From Christensenella sp964438705 (GTDB lineage: Bacteria; Bacillota; Clostridia; Christensenellales; Christensenellaceae): DNA of 64,000 nucleotides. Shown here one piece after another: positions 25,279-34,690 of the stretch; the first letter of the stretch is position 1; each line of letters starts with the position of its first letter. The position numbers and the translations under genes are program-made. Location of the stretch: assembly GCA_964438705.1 (NCBI GenBank), contig CAYTKQ010000012.1, forward strand, positions 1 to 64,000, given 5' to 3'. The notes under the pieces are model-generated. The model did no database searches and was not told the origin of the DNA. It saw only the letters and a program-made list of their open reading frames with translations.

Positions 25279-26710
25279 CTTCGCTCCTCCGCTTTGCGCG
25301 TTTGACAAAATAGCGCGCCACGAGCACCGCCACGAGCACACCCCCCACGATGATCACAGAAATCCACCACTGGCTTTGCGTTTCCGGCTTTTCCTCTTCT
25401 TCTTCGACGGGCGCGTTGATGACGGGCGGCTTGATGTCCGTCGCGACGTCCATCACCTGCTCAGATACCGTGCCGAATTCGTCCTCATACGAAAGGGTAA
25501 GCTTGCCGGAGGTGTAGCCATATTTCCCCTCCCCCTCCAGCGTTCCGATGAATACGTACATATCGCCCTTTTTCGAAGTGCCGCTCTCCATGTTCCCAAT
25601 GAAGATGCTGCCCTCCGGCACGAGGCCGGGCGCGTCGAGCGCGGCGCGTACGTTGTAGAGCGTGCCCTTGCCCATGTTCATCACGTTGAGCGACAAGGAA
25701 AGCGTATCGCCCGCGTTCACCTCTTTGGGGATATTCGGCTCGTCGCACTCGAGCCGTGCTAATTGCTGTACCTGCACCACCACAGTGGCGGTGTCTGTAT
25801 ACGCTGTGGCGTTCGCGCCCTCATAGCCGATGGTGAGGGTGATCTTCTGGGGCTTGGGCAAAGCCGCGCCCTGCACGAGCATCTGCGTGTCGATGGTCAC
25901 GCTCTCCTTCTTGGCAACCTTCTTAAAATAAAAGGAGTTCGTCCCGTCCATAGGAATCACGTCGTCCCCCTCCCCCGCGAGGGACACCTTTAAATTGGTG
26001 ATGGCCTGGCTGTCACTCGTGTTTTGCAGGGTGATCTTCAATTTGAAGGGCTGGCCCGCCTGCACGGGCGACGGATCGACCGTATAATTGCTCACGATCA
26101 GCTTGGGCTGGGGCTTGGCGCCCTCCCCGCCGCCACCGCCACCCGCACCGCCGCCGGGGTCACCCTGCCCCTGCGGCATATCTTGCGGCACATCCTGCGG
26201 AATATCCGTCGTGGGTACGGCGTTCGGATCGCTGCCGTCCGTCACCGTCACATACAGGGTGAATGCCTGTGAGAACGGCGCGCCGTCCTTGTCCTGTCCC
26301 TGCGCCGTAATTGTGATGGGGTAGCGCCCGTTCTGCCTGTTTCCCGCGAGGGGCAGCGAAAAGGCCACGAGGAAATTTTTCACCGTTTTTCCGTCCGTCG
26401 TTTTGTTGTCCGCCAGCTTCACGGTCTTGTCGTAATTGCCAAACACAAAGGGCGCGCTCAACGGGTCGCCAAGGTCCACGCGTACATTGATTTCGGCATT
26501 TTTCACCTCCCTCACGGGCAAAAGAGGCAGCACCACCGAGGCCGTGCCGTTTTGCACGCCGGGCACATAGCCGCCGCTGTACGCCTTGTCCATACCCGCA
26601 TACACCGCCTCGTTGTCGATTCTAAGCGCCTCATTTTCCCCCTGCGCATACGCGCTGCCCGCCGACAGCACCAGCAGCACACATAAAATGATCCATCCGA
26701 TTTTTTTCAT
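25265..26710 (-). CDS. Exported, C-terminally anchored protein with CARDB-like domains
   Basis: A 481-aa protein: signal peptide (residues 1-22, ending AYAQG), several beta-sandwich stretches of the CARDB type (PSPVQAGQPFKLKITLQN and VNAGDTLSLSLNVMNMG), a Gly-rich linker near residue 190, and a C-terminal helix (WWISVIIVGGVLVAVLVARY) with a basic end. This resembles the S-layer-domain-like partners often found with MacB permeases in clostridia, where it may act as the adaptor. ATGA overlap with the upstream ATPase gene. Confidence 0.75.
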   Translation of the reverse strand: MKKIGWIILCVLLVLSAGSAYAQGENEALRIDNEAVYAGMDKAYSGGYVPGVQNGTASVVLPLLPVREVKNAEINVRVDLGDPLSAPFVFGNYDKTVKLADNKTTDGKTVKNFLVAFSLPLAGNRQNGRYPITITAQGQDKDGAPFSQAFTLYVTVTDGSDPNAVPTTDIPQDVPQDMPQGQGDPGGGAGGGGGGEGAKPQPKLIVSNYTVDPSPVQAGQPFKLKITLQNTSDSQAITNLKVSLAGEGDDVIPMDGTNSFYFKKVAKKESVTIDTQMLVQGAALPKPQKITLTIGYEGANATAYTDTATVVVQVQQLARLECDEPNIPKEVNAGDTLSLSLNVMNMGKGTLYNVRAALDAPGLVPEGSIFIGNMESGTSKKGDMYVFIGTLEGEGKYGYTSGKLTLSYEDEFGTVSEQVMDVATDIKPPVINAPVEEEEEKPETQSQWWISVIIVGGVLVAVLVARYFVKRAKRRSEDEDS

Positions 26711-27414
26711 ACCCGTTCTCCCGTTGCCTTATTTTCTTCTATCTTTACGATCTCGCCGTCCGCGATGTGAATGATCCTGTTTGCGCGGCGCGCCTTGTCC
26801 GCGTCGTGCGTCACCATCACGAGCGTCGTCTTTTCCCGCTGCACGATGCCGGACAGCAGCTCCATGATCTGCTCTGCCGTAAACGAATCGAGGTTGCCCG
26901 TCGGCTCGTCCGCGAAGATGATCTCCGGCTGCGCGATCAATGCCCGCGCAATGGAGACCCGCTGCTGCTGCCCGCCCGAAAGCTCGTCCGGCGCGTGGGT
27001 CAGGTGCTCAAAAAGGCCCAGCTCCTTGAGCATTGCCTTTGCCCGCTTTTCCCGCTCGCGCGGAGGCATTCCCTTCAGCATCAGCGGGAAGGCCGCGTTC
27101 TCGAGCGTGGTGAGCGTATCCAGAAGGTTGAAGCTCTGGAAGATGAAGCCGATGTGCTTTAACCGGAAGTCCACCAACGCGTCCTCACTCATCTTGTGCA
27201 CCGGCTGCTCCTTCACAAAAATCTTGCCCGAGCTCGGCTTTTCCAACCCCGCGATCATGTTCAAAAGGGTAGATTTTCCGCTGCCCGATGTGCCCACCAC
27301 CGCCACAAACTCGCCGGGGTAGATGTCGAGGTCCACCCCTGCCAGCGCGCGGAACCTTGATTTCTTCTTTTTATAAATTTTGATGAGGCCTCTCGTGCTG
27401 ATGATCGGTTCCAT
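26707..27414 (-). CDS. ABC transporter ATPase, MacB/LolD type
   Basis: A 235-aa ATPase. Walker A GTSGSGKSTLLN, Q-loop FIFQSFNLLDTLT, signature LSGGQQQRVSIARAL, Walker B IIFADEPTGNLDS, switch His in MVTHDADKA. Sequence details place it in the LolD/MacB branch, matching the FtsX-type permease at 23983. ATG 27414 is chosen because GGAGGAGC lies 5 nt before it. It overlaps the previous ATPase gene by 44 nt, so the two are tightly coupled. Confidence 0.93.
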   Translation of the reverse strand: MEPIISTRGLIKIYKKKKSRFRALAGVDLDIYPGEFVAVVGTSGSGKSTLLNMIAGLEKPSSGKIFVKEQPVHKMSEDALVDFRLKHIGFIFQSFNLLDTLTTLENAAFPLMLKGMPPREREKRAKAMLKELGLFEHLTHAPDELSGGQQQRVSIARALIAQPEIIFADEPTGNLDSFTAEQIMELLSGIVQREKTTLVMVTHDADKARRANRIIHIADGEIVKIEENKATGERV

Positions 27415-28087
27415 TTGCTCCTCCAAAAATATCTTCTTTTGCCCCGCGCACCACGCTCAAAACGCCTGCGTCCATTTCGCACACCGTATCACACAGCTCC
27501 TCGATGTCCGCCGCGTTGTGGCTGGCAAGCAAAACGGTTTTACCCTTTGCCCGCAGCCCCTTGATGAGTTCGCGCATATCGCTCACGCCCTGCTTGTCGA
27601 GCCCGTTGAACGGCTCGTCGAGAATGAGAAGCGACGGGTCCTCCATGATGGCCTGCGCAATCCCGAGCCGCTGCCGCATACCGAGCGAATACTTGGCGAC
27701 GTGCTTTTTCATATCGGGATCGAGCCCCACCCGCCGGATGTTCTCGCGTATCTCCCGCTCGCCGATCTTTTTTCTGAGCGCCGCCAGAAGCTGCAAATTC
27801 TTAAAGCCCGTCATGGTGGGCAAAAAACCCGGCGTTTCGATGATCACGCCCATGTCCGGCGGGAAATCCACATTCCTGCCCACCTCCTCGTAGTCCACGA
27901 GTATCCGTCCCTTGCTCGGACGCAAAAACCCGCAGATGCACTTAAAAAGCACGGTCTTTCCCGAGCCGTTGTTGCCTACGATCCCATGTATTTTCCCTGC
28001 CTCAAAGTCGTGCGTCACGCCGTGCAGCACCTCTTCGCCGTTGAAATCCTTGTACACCTGCTGAACGCTGATCGAAATATCCTTCAT
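27371..28087 (-). CDS. ABC transporter ATPase, ABC-2 type
   Basis: A 238-aa ATPase of the multidrug/antibiotic CcmA type. Walker A GNNGSGKTVLFK, signature YSLGMRQRLGIAQAI, Walker B LLILDEPFNGLDK. It probably powers the two membrane proteins just upstream (28136 and 29025). The last 15 residues overlap the next gene's ribosome site and start and may not be conserved. Confidence 0.9.
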   Translation of the reverse strand: MKDISISVQQVYKDFNGEEVLHGVTHDFEAGKIHGIVGNNGSGKTVLFKCICGFLRPSKGRILVDYEEVGRNVDFPPDMGVIIETPGFLPTMTGFKNLQLLAALRKKIGEREIRENIRRVGLDPDMKKHVAKYSLGMRQRLGIAQAIMEDPSLLILDEPFNGLDKQGVSDMRELIKGLRAKGKTVLLASHNAADIEELCDTVCEMDAGVLSVVRGAKEDIFGGANGTDHQHERPHQNL

Positions 28088-28135
28088 ACATTTTTTCCCT
28101 TCGTCATGGCTTCCTATATCGTTCGCCGCTCGCGC

Positions 28136-29032
28136 TCAATCCGCGTTTCCCGTGAAATTAAAATTGTATTTTTTCATGCTCCGCAATGCCGCAAAAAACA
28201 GCGCGCCGATCGCCCCGCCGAAGATGAGATATGTCATCCACAGCCGCGGGAGCAGATCATAGCCGAAGTTGTGCATGTGGTACGTCGCCTGATTGAGCGG
28301 CGACATCCACCCCACCGCAACATTCGCTTTATACATCAGCTCGTCGCTCAGCGAAAAGAGCTGTCCGAACACCTGCGGATTTAAAAGCAGCCCCGCAAGG
28401 CTGAACACAAACACGCTCACCACGCCGAAAAACTGTCCCCTGCGAATGTTGACGAGCAGCATGATCGACACCATCAGCAGCGTATACAGCAGCATCAGCA
28501 AAAAGATCGTGCCCATGCACGCGTATGGCGTGGTCATCTCCATCGTCTTGACAAAGGCGGGCAGGGCGATCTCCTTGCCTACGCCCGAATAGCCGAGCAT
28601 CGCGGCGGTCTCGCTCCATTGGTCGCCGATAAACGAATTTTGCGCGCACAGGATGGAGGTAGAAAGCAGGATGAACGCGATGTAGAGCAGCGTCGCCGCG
28701 CAGATATAAAATATCTGCCCCATCAGCCATGTGGTGCGGTCGATGCGCATGAGGTAAAAGGGCGTGCCCGCAGAGATGAAGGGCATGTCCGCAAACAGCA
28801 GCACCAGCAGCATCGAAGAAATCATGATGTTGTTCGCGTCGCCGAACGTCCACACAAACGCCTCCACCAGCTGCATGGTGGTGTTGTTTTCCTGCGCAAA
28901 CTGCGCCGCACGGTTGGAAAGCAGGAAGCAGAGGATGAACGCGAGCGCAAACGTCACCACGATGCGCGGATTTCCCCTCCATTGCCTGAAATTATACGTG
29001 GCCACAGACCACATCTGCGCGATCTTACACAT
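28136..29032 (-). CDS. ABC-2-type permease subunit
   Basis: A 298-aa membrane protein with six predicted helices (IVVTFALAFILCFLLSNRAA, MISSMLLVLLFADMPFI, IFLLMLLYTLLMVSIMLLV among them) and a short first loop. The general shape is that of ABC-2 permeases. It overlaps the preceding permease by 8 nt and is followed by the ATPase gene. Confidence 0.8.
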   Translation of the reverse strand: MCKIAQMWSVATYNFRQWRGNPRIVVTFALAFILCFLLSNRAAQFAQENNTTMQLVEAFVWTFGDANNIMISSMLLVLLFADMPFISAGTPFYLMRIDRTTWLMGQIFYICAATLLYIAFILLSTSILCAQNSFIGDQWSETAAMLGYSGVGKEIALPAFVKTMEMTTPYACMGTIFLLMLLYTLLMVSIMLLVNIRRGQFFGVVSVFVFSLAGLLLNPQVFGQLFSLSDELMYKANVAVGWMSPLNQATYHMHNFGYDLLPRLWMTYLIFGGAIGALFFAALRSMKKYNFNFTGNAD

Positions 29033-29858
29033 CCTGCATCCTCCTTTGCATCAGCATGCCATACAGTACCGAGACGATGGCGATCAGCTCACCCAGCAGC
29101 AGCGCCACCCCCCACACGCCGCCCGCCCATCCCTCCGACGGATTGAGCCATTGCTGCGGGTCGAGCACATAAACATCCTGAAAAAACCGCTGGGATAAAA
29201 TGACGAGCACGTAATAAAAGATGAACGGAGAGGCATACGCCATATATTTGCTCATGGTCACTGTGGCGAACGTGCCGCCGATCAGAGACCACAGGCACCC
29301 GCTCAAAAAGAAGGTGAACGCGCGGCCCATCAAATCGGCAAAGGTCACCTGCGCCGAAATGTCGATCTCCTCGATGGGGGGCGCAAAGCCCGCCGTTGTG
29401 TCGGGAAGCAACGGCGCAAGCTCCATGGGCATGAAAATGAGCATAAACACACAGCTCACGAGCATGATGCCCGCAAACAGCACAGCCCCACCCGAAAGGG
29501 CGGTCGCCGCCACCCGTGAAACAATGTAGCGCGTGCGTCCCGCGCGCGGCAGATATTCGCGCAAATATCGGCTCTTCATGTCGTCCACAAACGCGGGCGT
29601 GAAGGGCAGCGCGCACAAAATGGGCAGCACGAGCAGCAGCACGTCCGATTTTAAGGCAGTGAGCACCAGCTCGATGGAAAATCCCGCCATCAGCCCGTCC
29701 TTCATCTGCCCTGTGAATATGGGGATCATTTGTTCGAACGCGCCGAAAAACACGGCGGCAGCCATGCCCGCGATCCCCGCGATGAGCCCCCACGATGTGA
29801 AAGCGCGTTGTAAGTCTGTTTTGAGTGTCAAACCCGTCCCTCCCAACTCCTGCTTCAA
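29025..29858 (-). CDS. ABC-2-type permease subunit
   Basis: A 277-aa membrane protein with six predicted helices and one larger extracytoplasmic loop around residues 130-165. LREYLPRAGRTRYIVSRV is the cytoplasmic coupling-type segment seen in ABC-2 permeases. It starts inside the stop of the last lipoprotein gene (ATGA). Probably forms a heterodimer with the next permease. Confidence 0.8.
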   Translation of the reverse strand: MKQELGGTGLTLKTDLQRAFTSWGLIAGIAGMAAAVFFGAFEQMIPIFTGQMKDGLMAGFSIELVLTALKSDVLLLVLPILCALPFTPAFVDDMKSRYLREYLPRAGRTRYIVSRVAATALSGGAVLFAGIMLVSCVFMLIFMPMELAPLLPDTTAGFAPPIEEIDISAQVTFADLMGRAFTFFLSGCLWSLIGGTFATVTMSKYMAYASPFIFYYVLVILSQRFFQDVYVLDPQQWLNPSEGWAGGVWGVALLLGELIAIVSVLYGMLMQRRMQDV

Positions 29859-31294
29859 TGCCCGATGAGCCTGTCGATCACGCTGCCGTCGATGGCGTTG
29901 ATGGTGACCGCGTTATACGTCTCGAGCGCATAGCCGCTGTACACTCCCCCGATCACGTCTCCCTGTTCATCGATGGTTTCGATCGGCTCATTGTCCGGAT
30001 TTTCGGGGAACGCGCCCTCGTTGTAAAAATCCCACACGGGCAGGTAGTAATAATCCCCGGAATCGGGCCGATCCACCCGCGCCATGCCAAAGCGTATGCC
30101 CGTGACGTTCACGCCAAGCAAATCCGGATTCGCCATCGTGCGGATGTCCGCATATTTGGCCTCGAGCTGCGCATACGCCCGCTGCTTGATCTCTTCAAAG
30201 GGAAGAAGGGCCACGTTTTCGTTTTCCACCGCTGTTATCTCGAGCGGGTTTGACCATCCGAAGCCGATCGCCCCCATATCATCCACCACCACGACCACCG
30301 TTTCGTAAGAAACGGGTGCTTTCAGCTCGCTGTCCATATTGCTGCCCACATCGTCCACCGTATAGGTCGCTGGGCAGTCGTTTATCATTCGCGTGAACAC
30401 GCACGCCCAGCCCCATCTGCGCTGTGACAAAGCCTCTGCTCCCGCCTCTGTCGCGATACCCGCATGCGCGAACGCATAGTCGCCGTCAATGCCGATGGCG
30501 GACACGATGGATCGCGCCTTTTCCTCCGCCTGCTCCTTCGTGATGTCCAAGCCATAGGGCGCGTCGATGGGCACAGAGCCAAAACCCATTCCATTGAATG
30601 CACTCATGCTTATGTAGGGCATCTCCAAATCATTGTAGACCGAAAAATGGAACTGCTCCTCGCCCAACGCGCACGTCACGTCAACGCCCTGCGTTTTTTC
30701 GTTAATGTTACTCCCGCTTGTGATCTCTCTCAGCGTAAGGTCGGTCTCCTGTATGTCCGAAGCACTGGGCGTATCGGGGTATAGTTCCTCATAGATGCGG
30801 ATGCTCTCCTTCGCCTTTTCCACAAATTGCGTGTCCCCCGCCGCCTCTGATTCCGCAAGGAAGCGCCGCTCCTCCACCAGAAAGCTTTCGATCTGCTCCT
30901 TGGTGAGCAGAATGTTTTCAATGTAGACCGCTTCTTTTCCAAACAGCGCCTGACCCACGCGGTCCACTTCCTCCTGCGTGAACGCCCTGCGCGCGGCGCG
31001 CACAACGCTCACCTGCGCAGCATCGGGCAGCACGACCTCTGCGTCCGCGCGGATACTTAGCGTGCCGCCCTGCCATTCCTCACTCAAATGCTGCGGCGCG
31101 CCCAGCTTCTCATACAGCGTTTCCCCTTGCTGCGACGCGGTTTCATCCGACTGCGGCGCGGCGATCTTCTGCTCGAGCGCTCCGCCTTGCTTGTTCACCA
31201 CCGCCTGACGCTCGGGCGTGGGCTGGCAGCCCGCAAGGCTCAATGCCACCATCCCCGTCGCAATCAGCGCGGCGATCCGTTTGTTTCGCTTCAT
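29855..31294 (-). CDS. Paralogous lipoprotein 5 (subfamily B)
   Basis: A 479-aa lipoprotein with lipobox LSLAGC and mature start CQPTPERQAVVNK. No known enzyme motif. Repeated patterns: FTQEEVDRVGQALFGKEAVY, then GFGWSNPLEITAVENENVAL, then a C-terminal VTINAIDGSVIDR, which recalls PepSY-like folds. Its end matches paralogue 2, not 1, 3 or 4. ATG at 31294 (MKRNKR) is preferred because AGAGG lies 8 nt before it. Its stop overlaps the first permease start, tying the lipoprotein set to the ABC genes. Confidence 0.85.
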   Translation of the reverse strand: MKRNKRIAALIATGMVALSLAGCQPTPERQAVVNKQGGALEQKIAAPQSDETASQQGETLYEKLGAPQHLSEEWQGGTLSIRADAEVVLPDAAQVSVVRAARRAFTQEEVDRVGQALFGKEAVYIENILLTKEQIESFLVEERRFLAESEAAGDTQFVEKAKESIRIYEELYPDTPSASDIQETDLTLREITSGSNINEKTQGVDVTCALGEEQFHFSVYNDLEMPYISMSAFNGMGFGSVPIDAPYGLDITKEQAEEKARSIVSAIGIDGDYAFAHAGIATEAGAEALSQRRWGWACVFTRMINDCPATYTVDDVGSNMDSELKAPVSYETVVVVVDDMGAIGFGWSNPLEITAVENENVALLPFEEIKQRAYAQLEAKYADIRTMANPDLLGVNVTGIRFGMARVDRPDSGDYYYLPVWDFYNEGAFPENPDNEPIETIDEQGDVIGGVYSGYALETYNAVTINAIDGSVIDRLIGH

Positions 31295-31313
31295 CCCCAC
31301 ATCCTCTTTTTCA

Positions 31314-32984
31314 TCACGCGGGTACCGCGGTTGCGTTCCCCATGTTCTTCTGCTCCTCTTCCATCTCCCGCAATATCTCCGCCGTGCCGGGCGGCAGAAC
31401 AGGCGACCCGTCGAGCGCGTTGATGATCATCTCATCCTCGTTGTACCGCGTTTCCCGTTCCCCGCCGGGGGCCACGTATTCCGGGTCTGTATAGGTGACA
31501 TAACCCTGCATACGGAAATACCACGCGGGCACTGCCATCACCTTATCCGGCTCGTTCATCACGTTGATGTACGTCATGATGAGCTTCACCTCTTCGGCTT
31601 CATAGCGCATTTTCATCTTCATGCTCTCAAGCGTCTCTCCCTTTCCGAGATAATAGGTATTGTTCCAGTACAGGTGGTCGATCGCCCTGTTTTTCGCTTC
31701 CTCAAAGGAAATCAGCTTGCTGTCCGCCGCCACCTGTTCCGTGACCTGCATGCACGAGTTCCACGAAAAGGATCTTATCTTGCCCGTTTCATCGAACAGG
31801 ATGCTGCCTTGCTCAGGGTAGAACGGCGAGGAATACATGCCCTCCATCGTCATGCCCGGCCCCCAGCTGCCCCCTCTTTGCGCCTCGCACGGCACGCCGC
31901 CGTTTTCCCGCCGGAATTCCACATAACACGCACCCGGCTTGTCCGGCTCCTTATATTCATAGTTCAAGCTGCCCCATTCCTCCGTTTCGGCACGGTAGAG
32001 CGCTTGTTCGCACATCGTGATCTGCACGCCCGTGATGCCGAGGTCGCTCAATACGCCCACCGCCTTTTGCTTCATGGCGTCGAGATCGACCATGCTTTGC
32101 GCAAACAGCGCCTTTTGCGTTTCATATCGCTCGCGCTGCTTCCTGAGATCCTCCGTCGCCTCGGAGCGGTACGGCTCTTCATAATATTCAATCTCCGCCT
32201 CCTGCTCCGCAATGCTCTTTTCCGTCCACGCGATCGAGCTTTCGTTCGTGTAGGCGCTGTCGCTGTAATAAAAATTCGTGCCCGCCCGCGCACTTGCGCC
32301 CGGCCTCTGCGCGGAGATCATTGCCATGCCGCCCGCACCGTCTGGTATGGCGATGCTGATGAAGTTTTCACCCGTCTCTGTCTTCGGCTCACCCGTCTCC
32401 CAGTCGCGCGTAAAGGTGTATTTTGTGTCCGCCTTCTTCCACTCCGGGTTTTCGGGCGCGGCGGCATATTTTCTCTCCGCCTCCGCAATGTAGGAGCGGA
32501 TGGATTCCGGCGACTCTCCGTCGCCCCCCGCTTCCACCTGCGCAAGGCTTTCTTTGAGGCGCAGGATGTCCTGCTCAAAATCCGCCTTGGAAAGCGGGCG
32601 TGGGAACTCATAAAACTCCGCATCCTCTCCCGCAAAATAAGCGATCATTTTGTCCGTCTCCTCCTGCGAAAGCTCACGCTGCGTAAGCTTTTGCACGGGC
32701 AGCGCGGCAACCTTGGGTTTTTTTACGTCCACATCCGCGTTCACAATGAAGTAGTCGCTTTTCACGACGTCCTCCTTCCAGTGCTCGGAAACCTCATATT
32801 CCGCCGCGTCGAGATAGCTTGTGCCTTCCTCGGCCTGCGTTCCCTGCGTCACCAGCGCGTCTGACGGTATCCCGCCGCTTTTGTTCACCACCGCCTGACG
32901 CTCAGGTGTGGGCTGGCAGCCCGCCATTCCCGCCGCCAGTGCCACAGCCGCACACAGCGCGGCGATCCGTTTTTTGTTGTTCAT
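31314..32984 (-). CDS. Paralogous lipoprotein 4 (subfamily A)
   Basis: A 556-aa lipoprotein, lipobox AAGMAGC, mature start CQPTPERQAVVNKSGGIPSDAL. It shares with paralogues 1 and 3 a Tyr-rich N-terminal section (KVSEHWKED), the segment LTQRELSQEETDKM, a central coiled-coil-like part (EAEIEYYEEPYRSEATEDL), GVQITMCEQALYR and the end MIINALDGSPVLPPG. No catalytic motif seen. Confidence 0.85.
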   Translation of the reverse strand: MNNKKRIAALCAAVALAAGMAGCQPTPERQAVVNKSGGIPSDALVTQGTQAEEGTSYLDAAEYEVSEHWKEDVVKSDYFIVNADVDVKKPKVAALPVQKLTQRELSQEETDKMIAYFAGEDAEFYEFPRPLSKADFEQDILRLKESLAQVEAGGDGESPESIRSYIAEAERKYAAAPENPEWKKADTKYTFTRDWETGEPKTETGENFISIAIPDGAGGMAMISAQRPGASARAGTNFYYSDSAYTNESSIAWTEKSIAEQEAEIEYYEEPYRSEATEDLRKQRERYETQKALFAQSMVDLDAMKQKAVGVLSDLGITGVQITMCEQALYRAETEEWGSLNYEYKEPDKPGACYVEFRRENGGVPCEAQRGGSWGPGMTMEGMYSSPFYPEQGSILFDETGKIRSFSWNSCMQVTEQVAADSKLISFEEAKNRAIDHLYWNNTYYLGKGETLESMKMKMRYEAEEVKLIMTYINVMNEPDKVMAVPAWYFRMQGYVTYTDPEYVAPGGERETRYNEDEMIINALDGSPVLPPGTAEILREMEEEQKNMGNATAVPA

Positions 32985-33009
32985 GTTTGTTTTCTCCCTT
33001 TCATCCGGC

Positions 33010-34674
33010 TCATTCCATTTCCGTCATCTGCTCTTTGCTTTCCTGCTCCTGCTCCATCATACGCTGCATGCCCGGCATCAAAACGGGTGATCCGTCGAGC
33101 GCGTTGATGAATAGCTCCTCCTCGTTGTATTTCATCTCCACGCCGTTCAGAGGGTGATCCATTTCTCCGTCAAGCCATGTGGAATATCCCTGTGCCTTCA
33201 CCTGCCATGCGGGTACGGCCATCACGGCTTCCGGTTCGTTTTTCACATTGATGTACGTCATCACCAGCCGCGCTTCTTCTATCACAAAGCGATAACTTTG
33301 TTTCTCCCGCACTGCCTCATCCTGTTCGATGTAGGGCATATAGCGCCAATAGAGATGATCGGCCGCGCGCTCCTTGGCCTCTGCAAAGGGCAACAGCTTG
33401 CTGTCTGCCGACACCTGCTCACTCTCCTGCGCCATCTCGTACCACATGAAGGACTTCACGTTTCCCTCCGCATCGAAAAGGACGCTGCCCGATTCCGGAC
33501 TGAAGGGCGCGGAATACATGCCCTCCATCGACATGTCGCTGCTCCAGCCGCCGCCCATCTGCGCGATAACGGGAACGCCGCCGTTTTGCCGCGAAAAGGT
33601 GATGTAGCAGCCCTGCTCTGTGGGCTCAACCGCCCCGTCGCTGCCCCACCCGCTTGGCGTGGGCGCGGTGTCGGTCGTGAAAAGCGCTTTTTCGCATTGC
33701 GTGATCTGCACGCCCGAAATCTCCAACTCTTTCAGTAGGTTGGCCGCCTTTTTTTGCATCGCGTCCATGTCGATCGTGTTCTGCGCATATTTTTCCTTGA
33801 GGCTTGCAATGCGCGCCTCCCCCTTCTCGAGCTCGTCGATCATGTCCTGCGGATAATCCTCAAACAGTGCGATCCGCGCGCGTTCGTCCGCAAGATATTC
33901 CTCCTGCTGCAACATCATGCTTTCCGTATCCATTGCAATTGTTGCGCCATAAGAAAAAGAATTTCCCCTTCCGTCCGTTCCGTCAGAACGCGACGCGTAG
34001 ATCGTTCGGTTCACGCCATCGCTGCCCTTGCCACCCACAGAAATATCGTTTTCCCCATATTCCGTGCGCGGCTCGCCCGTGTTGTAATCCCGCAGATAGG
34101 TGAATTTCAGCTCGGCGGGTACGAGCACCGCCTCCGCAGGCGCTGCCGCGTATTGCTTTTCCGCTTCCCTGATGCCGTTGCGGATGGATTCGGGCGTTTC
34201 GCCGTCGCCGCCCGCCTCCACACTGGCGAGGTATTCTTTCAGCCGCAATATTTCCGCTTCATAATACTCTTTGGTGAGGGGTGTTGGCATTTCATAATAC
34301 ACAAAGCCGTCCTCCTGTATGAAATGGGCGGTGAGCGCATCCACCCGCTCCTGCGTCATTTCCATCCTCGTAAGCTTCTGCACGGGAAGCGTCTCCACAT
34401 CGGGCACCATCACGTCCACGTCCGCGCTGATGGAAAATTTTTCATCCTTTGTGATGTCTTCCTTCCAATGTTCGGACACCTTGTAGGTCATCGGTTCATA
34501 GCTGTCGCGCGCAGGTGCGTCCGTTTGCGGCGCATCCACCAGCGCGTCTGACGGTATCCCGCCGCTTTTGTTCACCACCGCCTCTTTTTCCGGCGTGGGC
34601 TGACAGCCTGTGATGCTCACCATCATGATTCCCGCCGCAATCAGCGCGGCGATGCGTTTTTTGTTGTTTTTCAT
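33010..34674 (-). CDS. Paralogous lipoprotein 3 (subfamily A)
   Basis: A 554-aa lipoprotein, lipobox VSITGC, mature start CQPTPEKEAVVNKSGGIPSDAL. It is closely related to paralogue 1 along the whole length: YEPMTYKVSEHWKEDITKDE, GVQITQCEKALF, VMAVPAWQVKAQGYSTW and the end FINALDGSPVLMPG. Conserved aromatic and acidic patches suggest a binding surface. Function unknown. Confidence 0.85.
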   Translation of the reverse strand: MKNNKKRIAALIAAGIMMVSITGCQPTPEKEAVVNKSGGIPSDALVDAPQTDAPARDSYEPMTYKVSEHWKEDITKDEKFSISADVDVMVPDVETLPVQKLTRMEMTQERVDALTAHFIQEDGFVYYEMPTPLTKEYYEAEILRLKEYLASVEAGGDGETPESIRNGIREAEKQYAAAPAEAVLVPAELKFTYLRDYNTGEPRTEYGENDISVGGKGSDGVNRTIYASRSDGTDGRGNSFSYGATIAMDTESMMLQQEEYLADERARIALFEDYPQDMIDELEKGEARIASLKEKYAQNTIDMDAMQKKAANLLKELEISGVQITQCEKALFTTDTAPTPSGWGSDGAVEPTEQGCYITFSRQNGGVPVIAQMGGGWSSDMSMEGMYSAPFSPESGSVLFDAEGNVKSFMWYEMAQESEQVSADSKLLPFAEAKERAADHLYWRYMPYIEQDEAVREKQSYRFVIEEARLVMTYINVKNEPEAVMAVPAWQVKAQGYSTWLDGEMDHPLNGVEMKYNEEELFINALDGSPVLMPGMQRMMEQEQESKEQMTEME

Positions 34675-34690
34675 ATCCGTTCCCCTTTTC

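Noticed and set aside
31218..32864. Long plus-strand frames (up to 548 codons) opposite the lipoprotein genes
   Set aside because: Antisense to intact lipoprotein genes with lipoboxes and ribosome sites; composition (Arg, His, Leu-rich) is that of GC-rich shadow frames.
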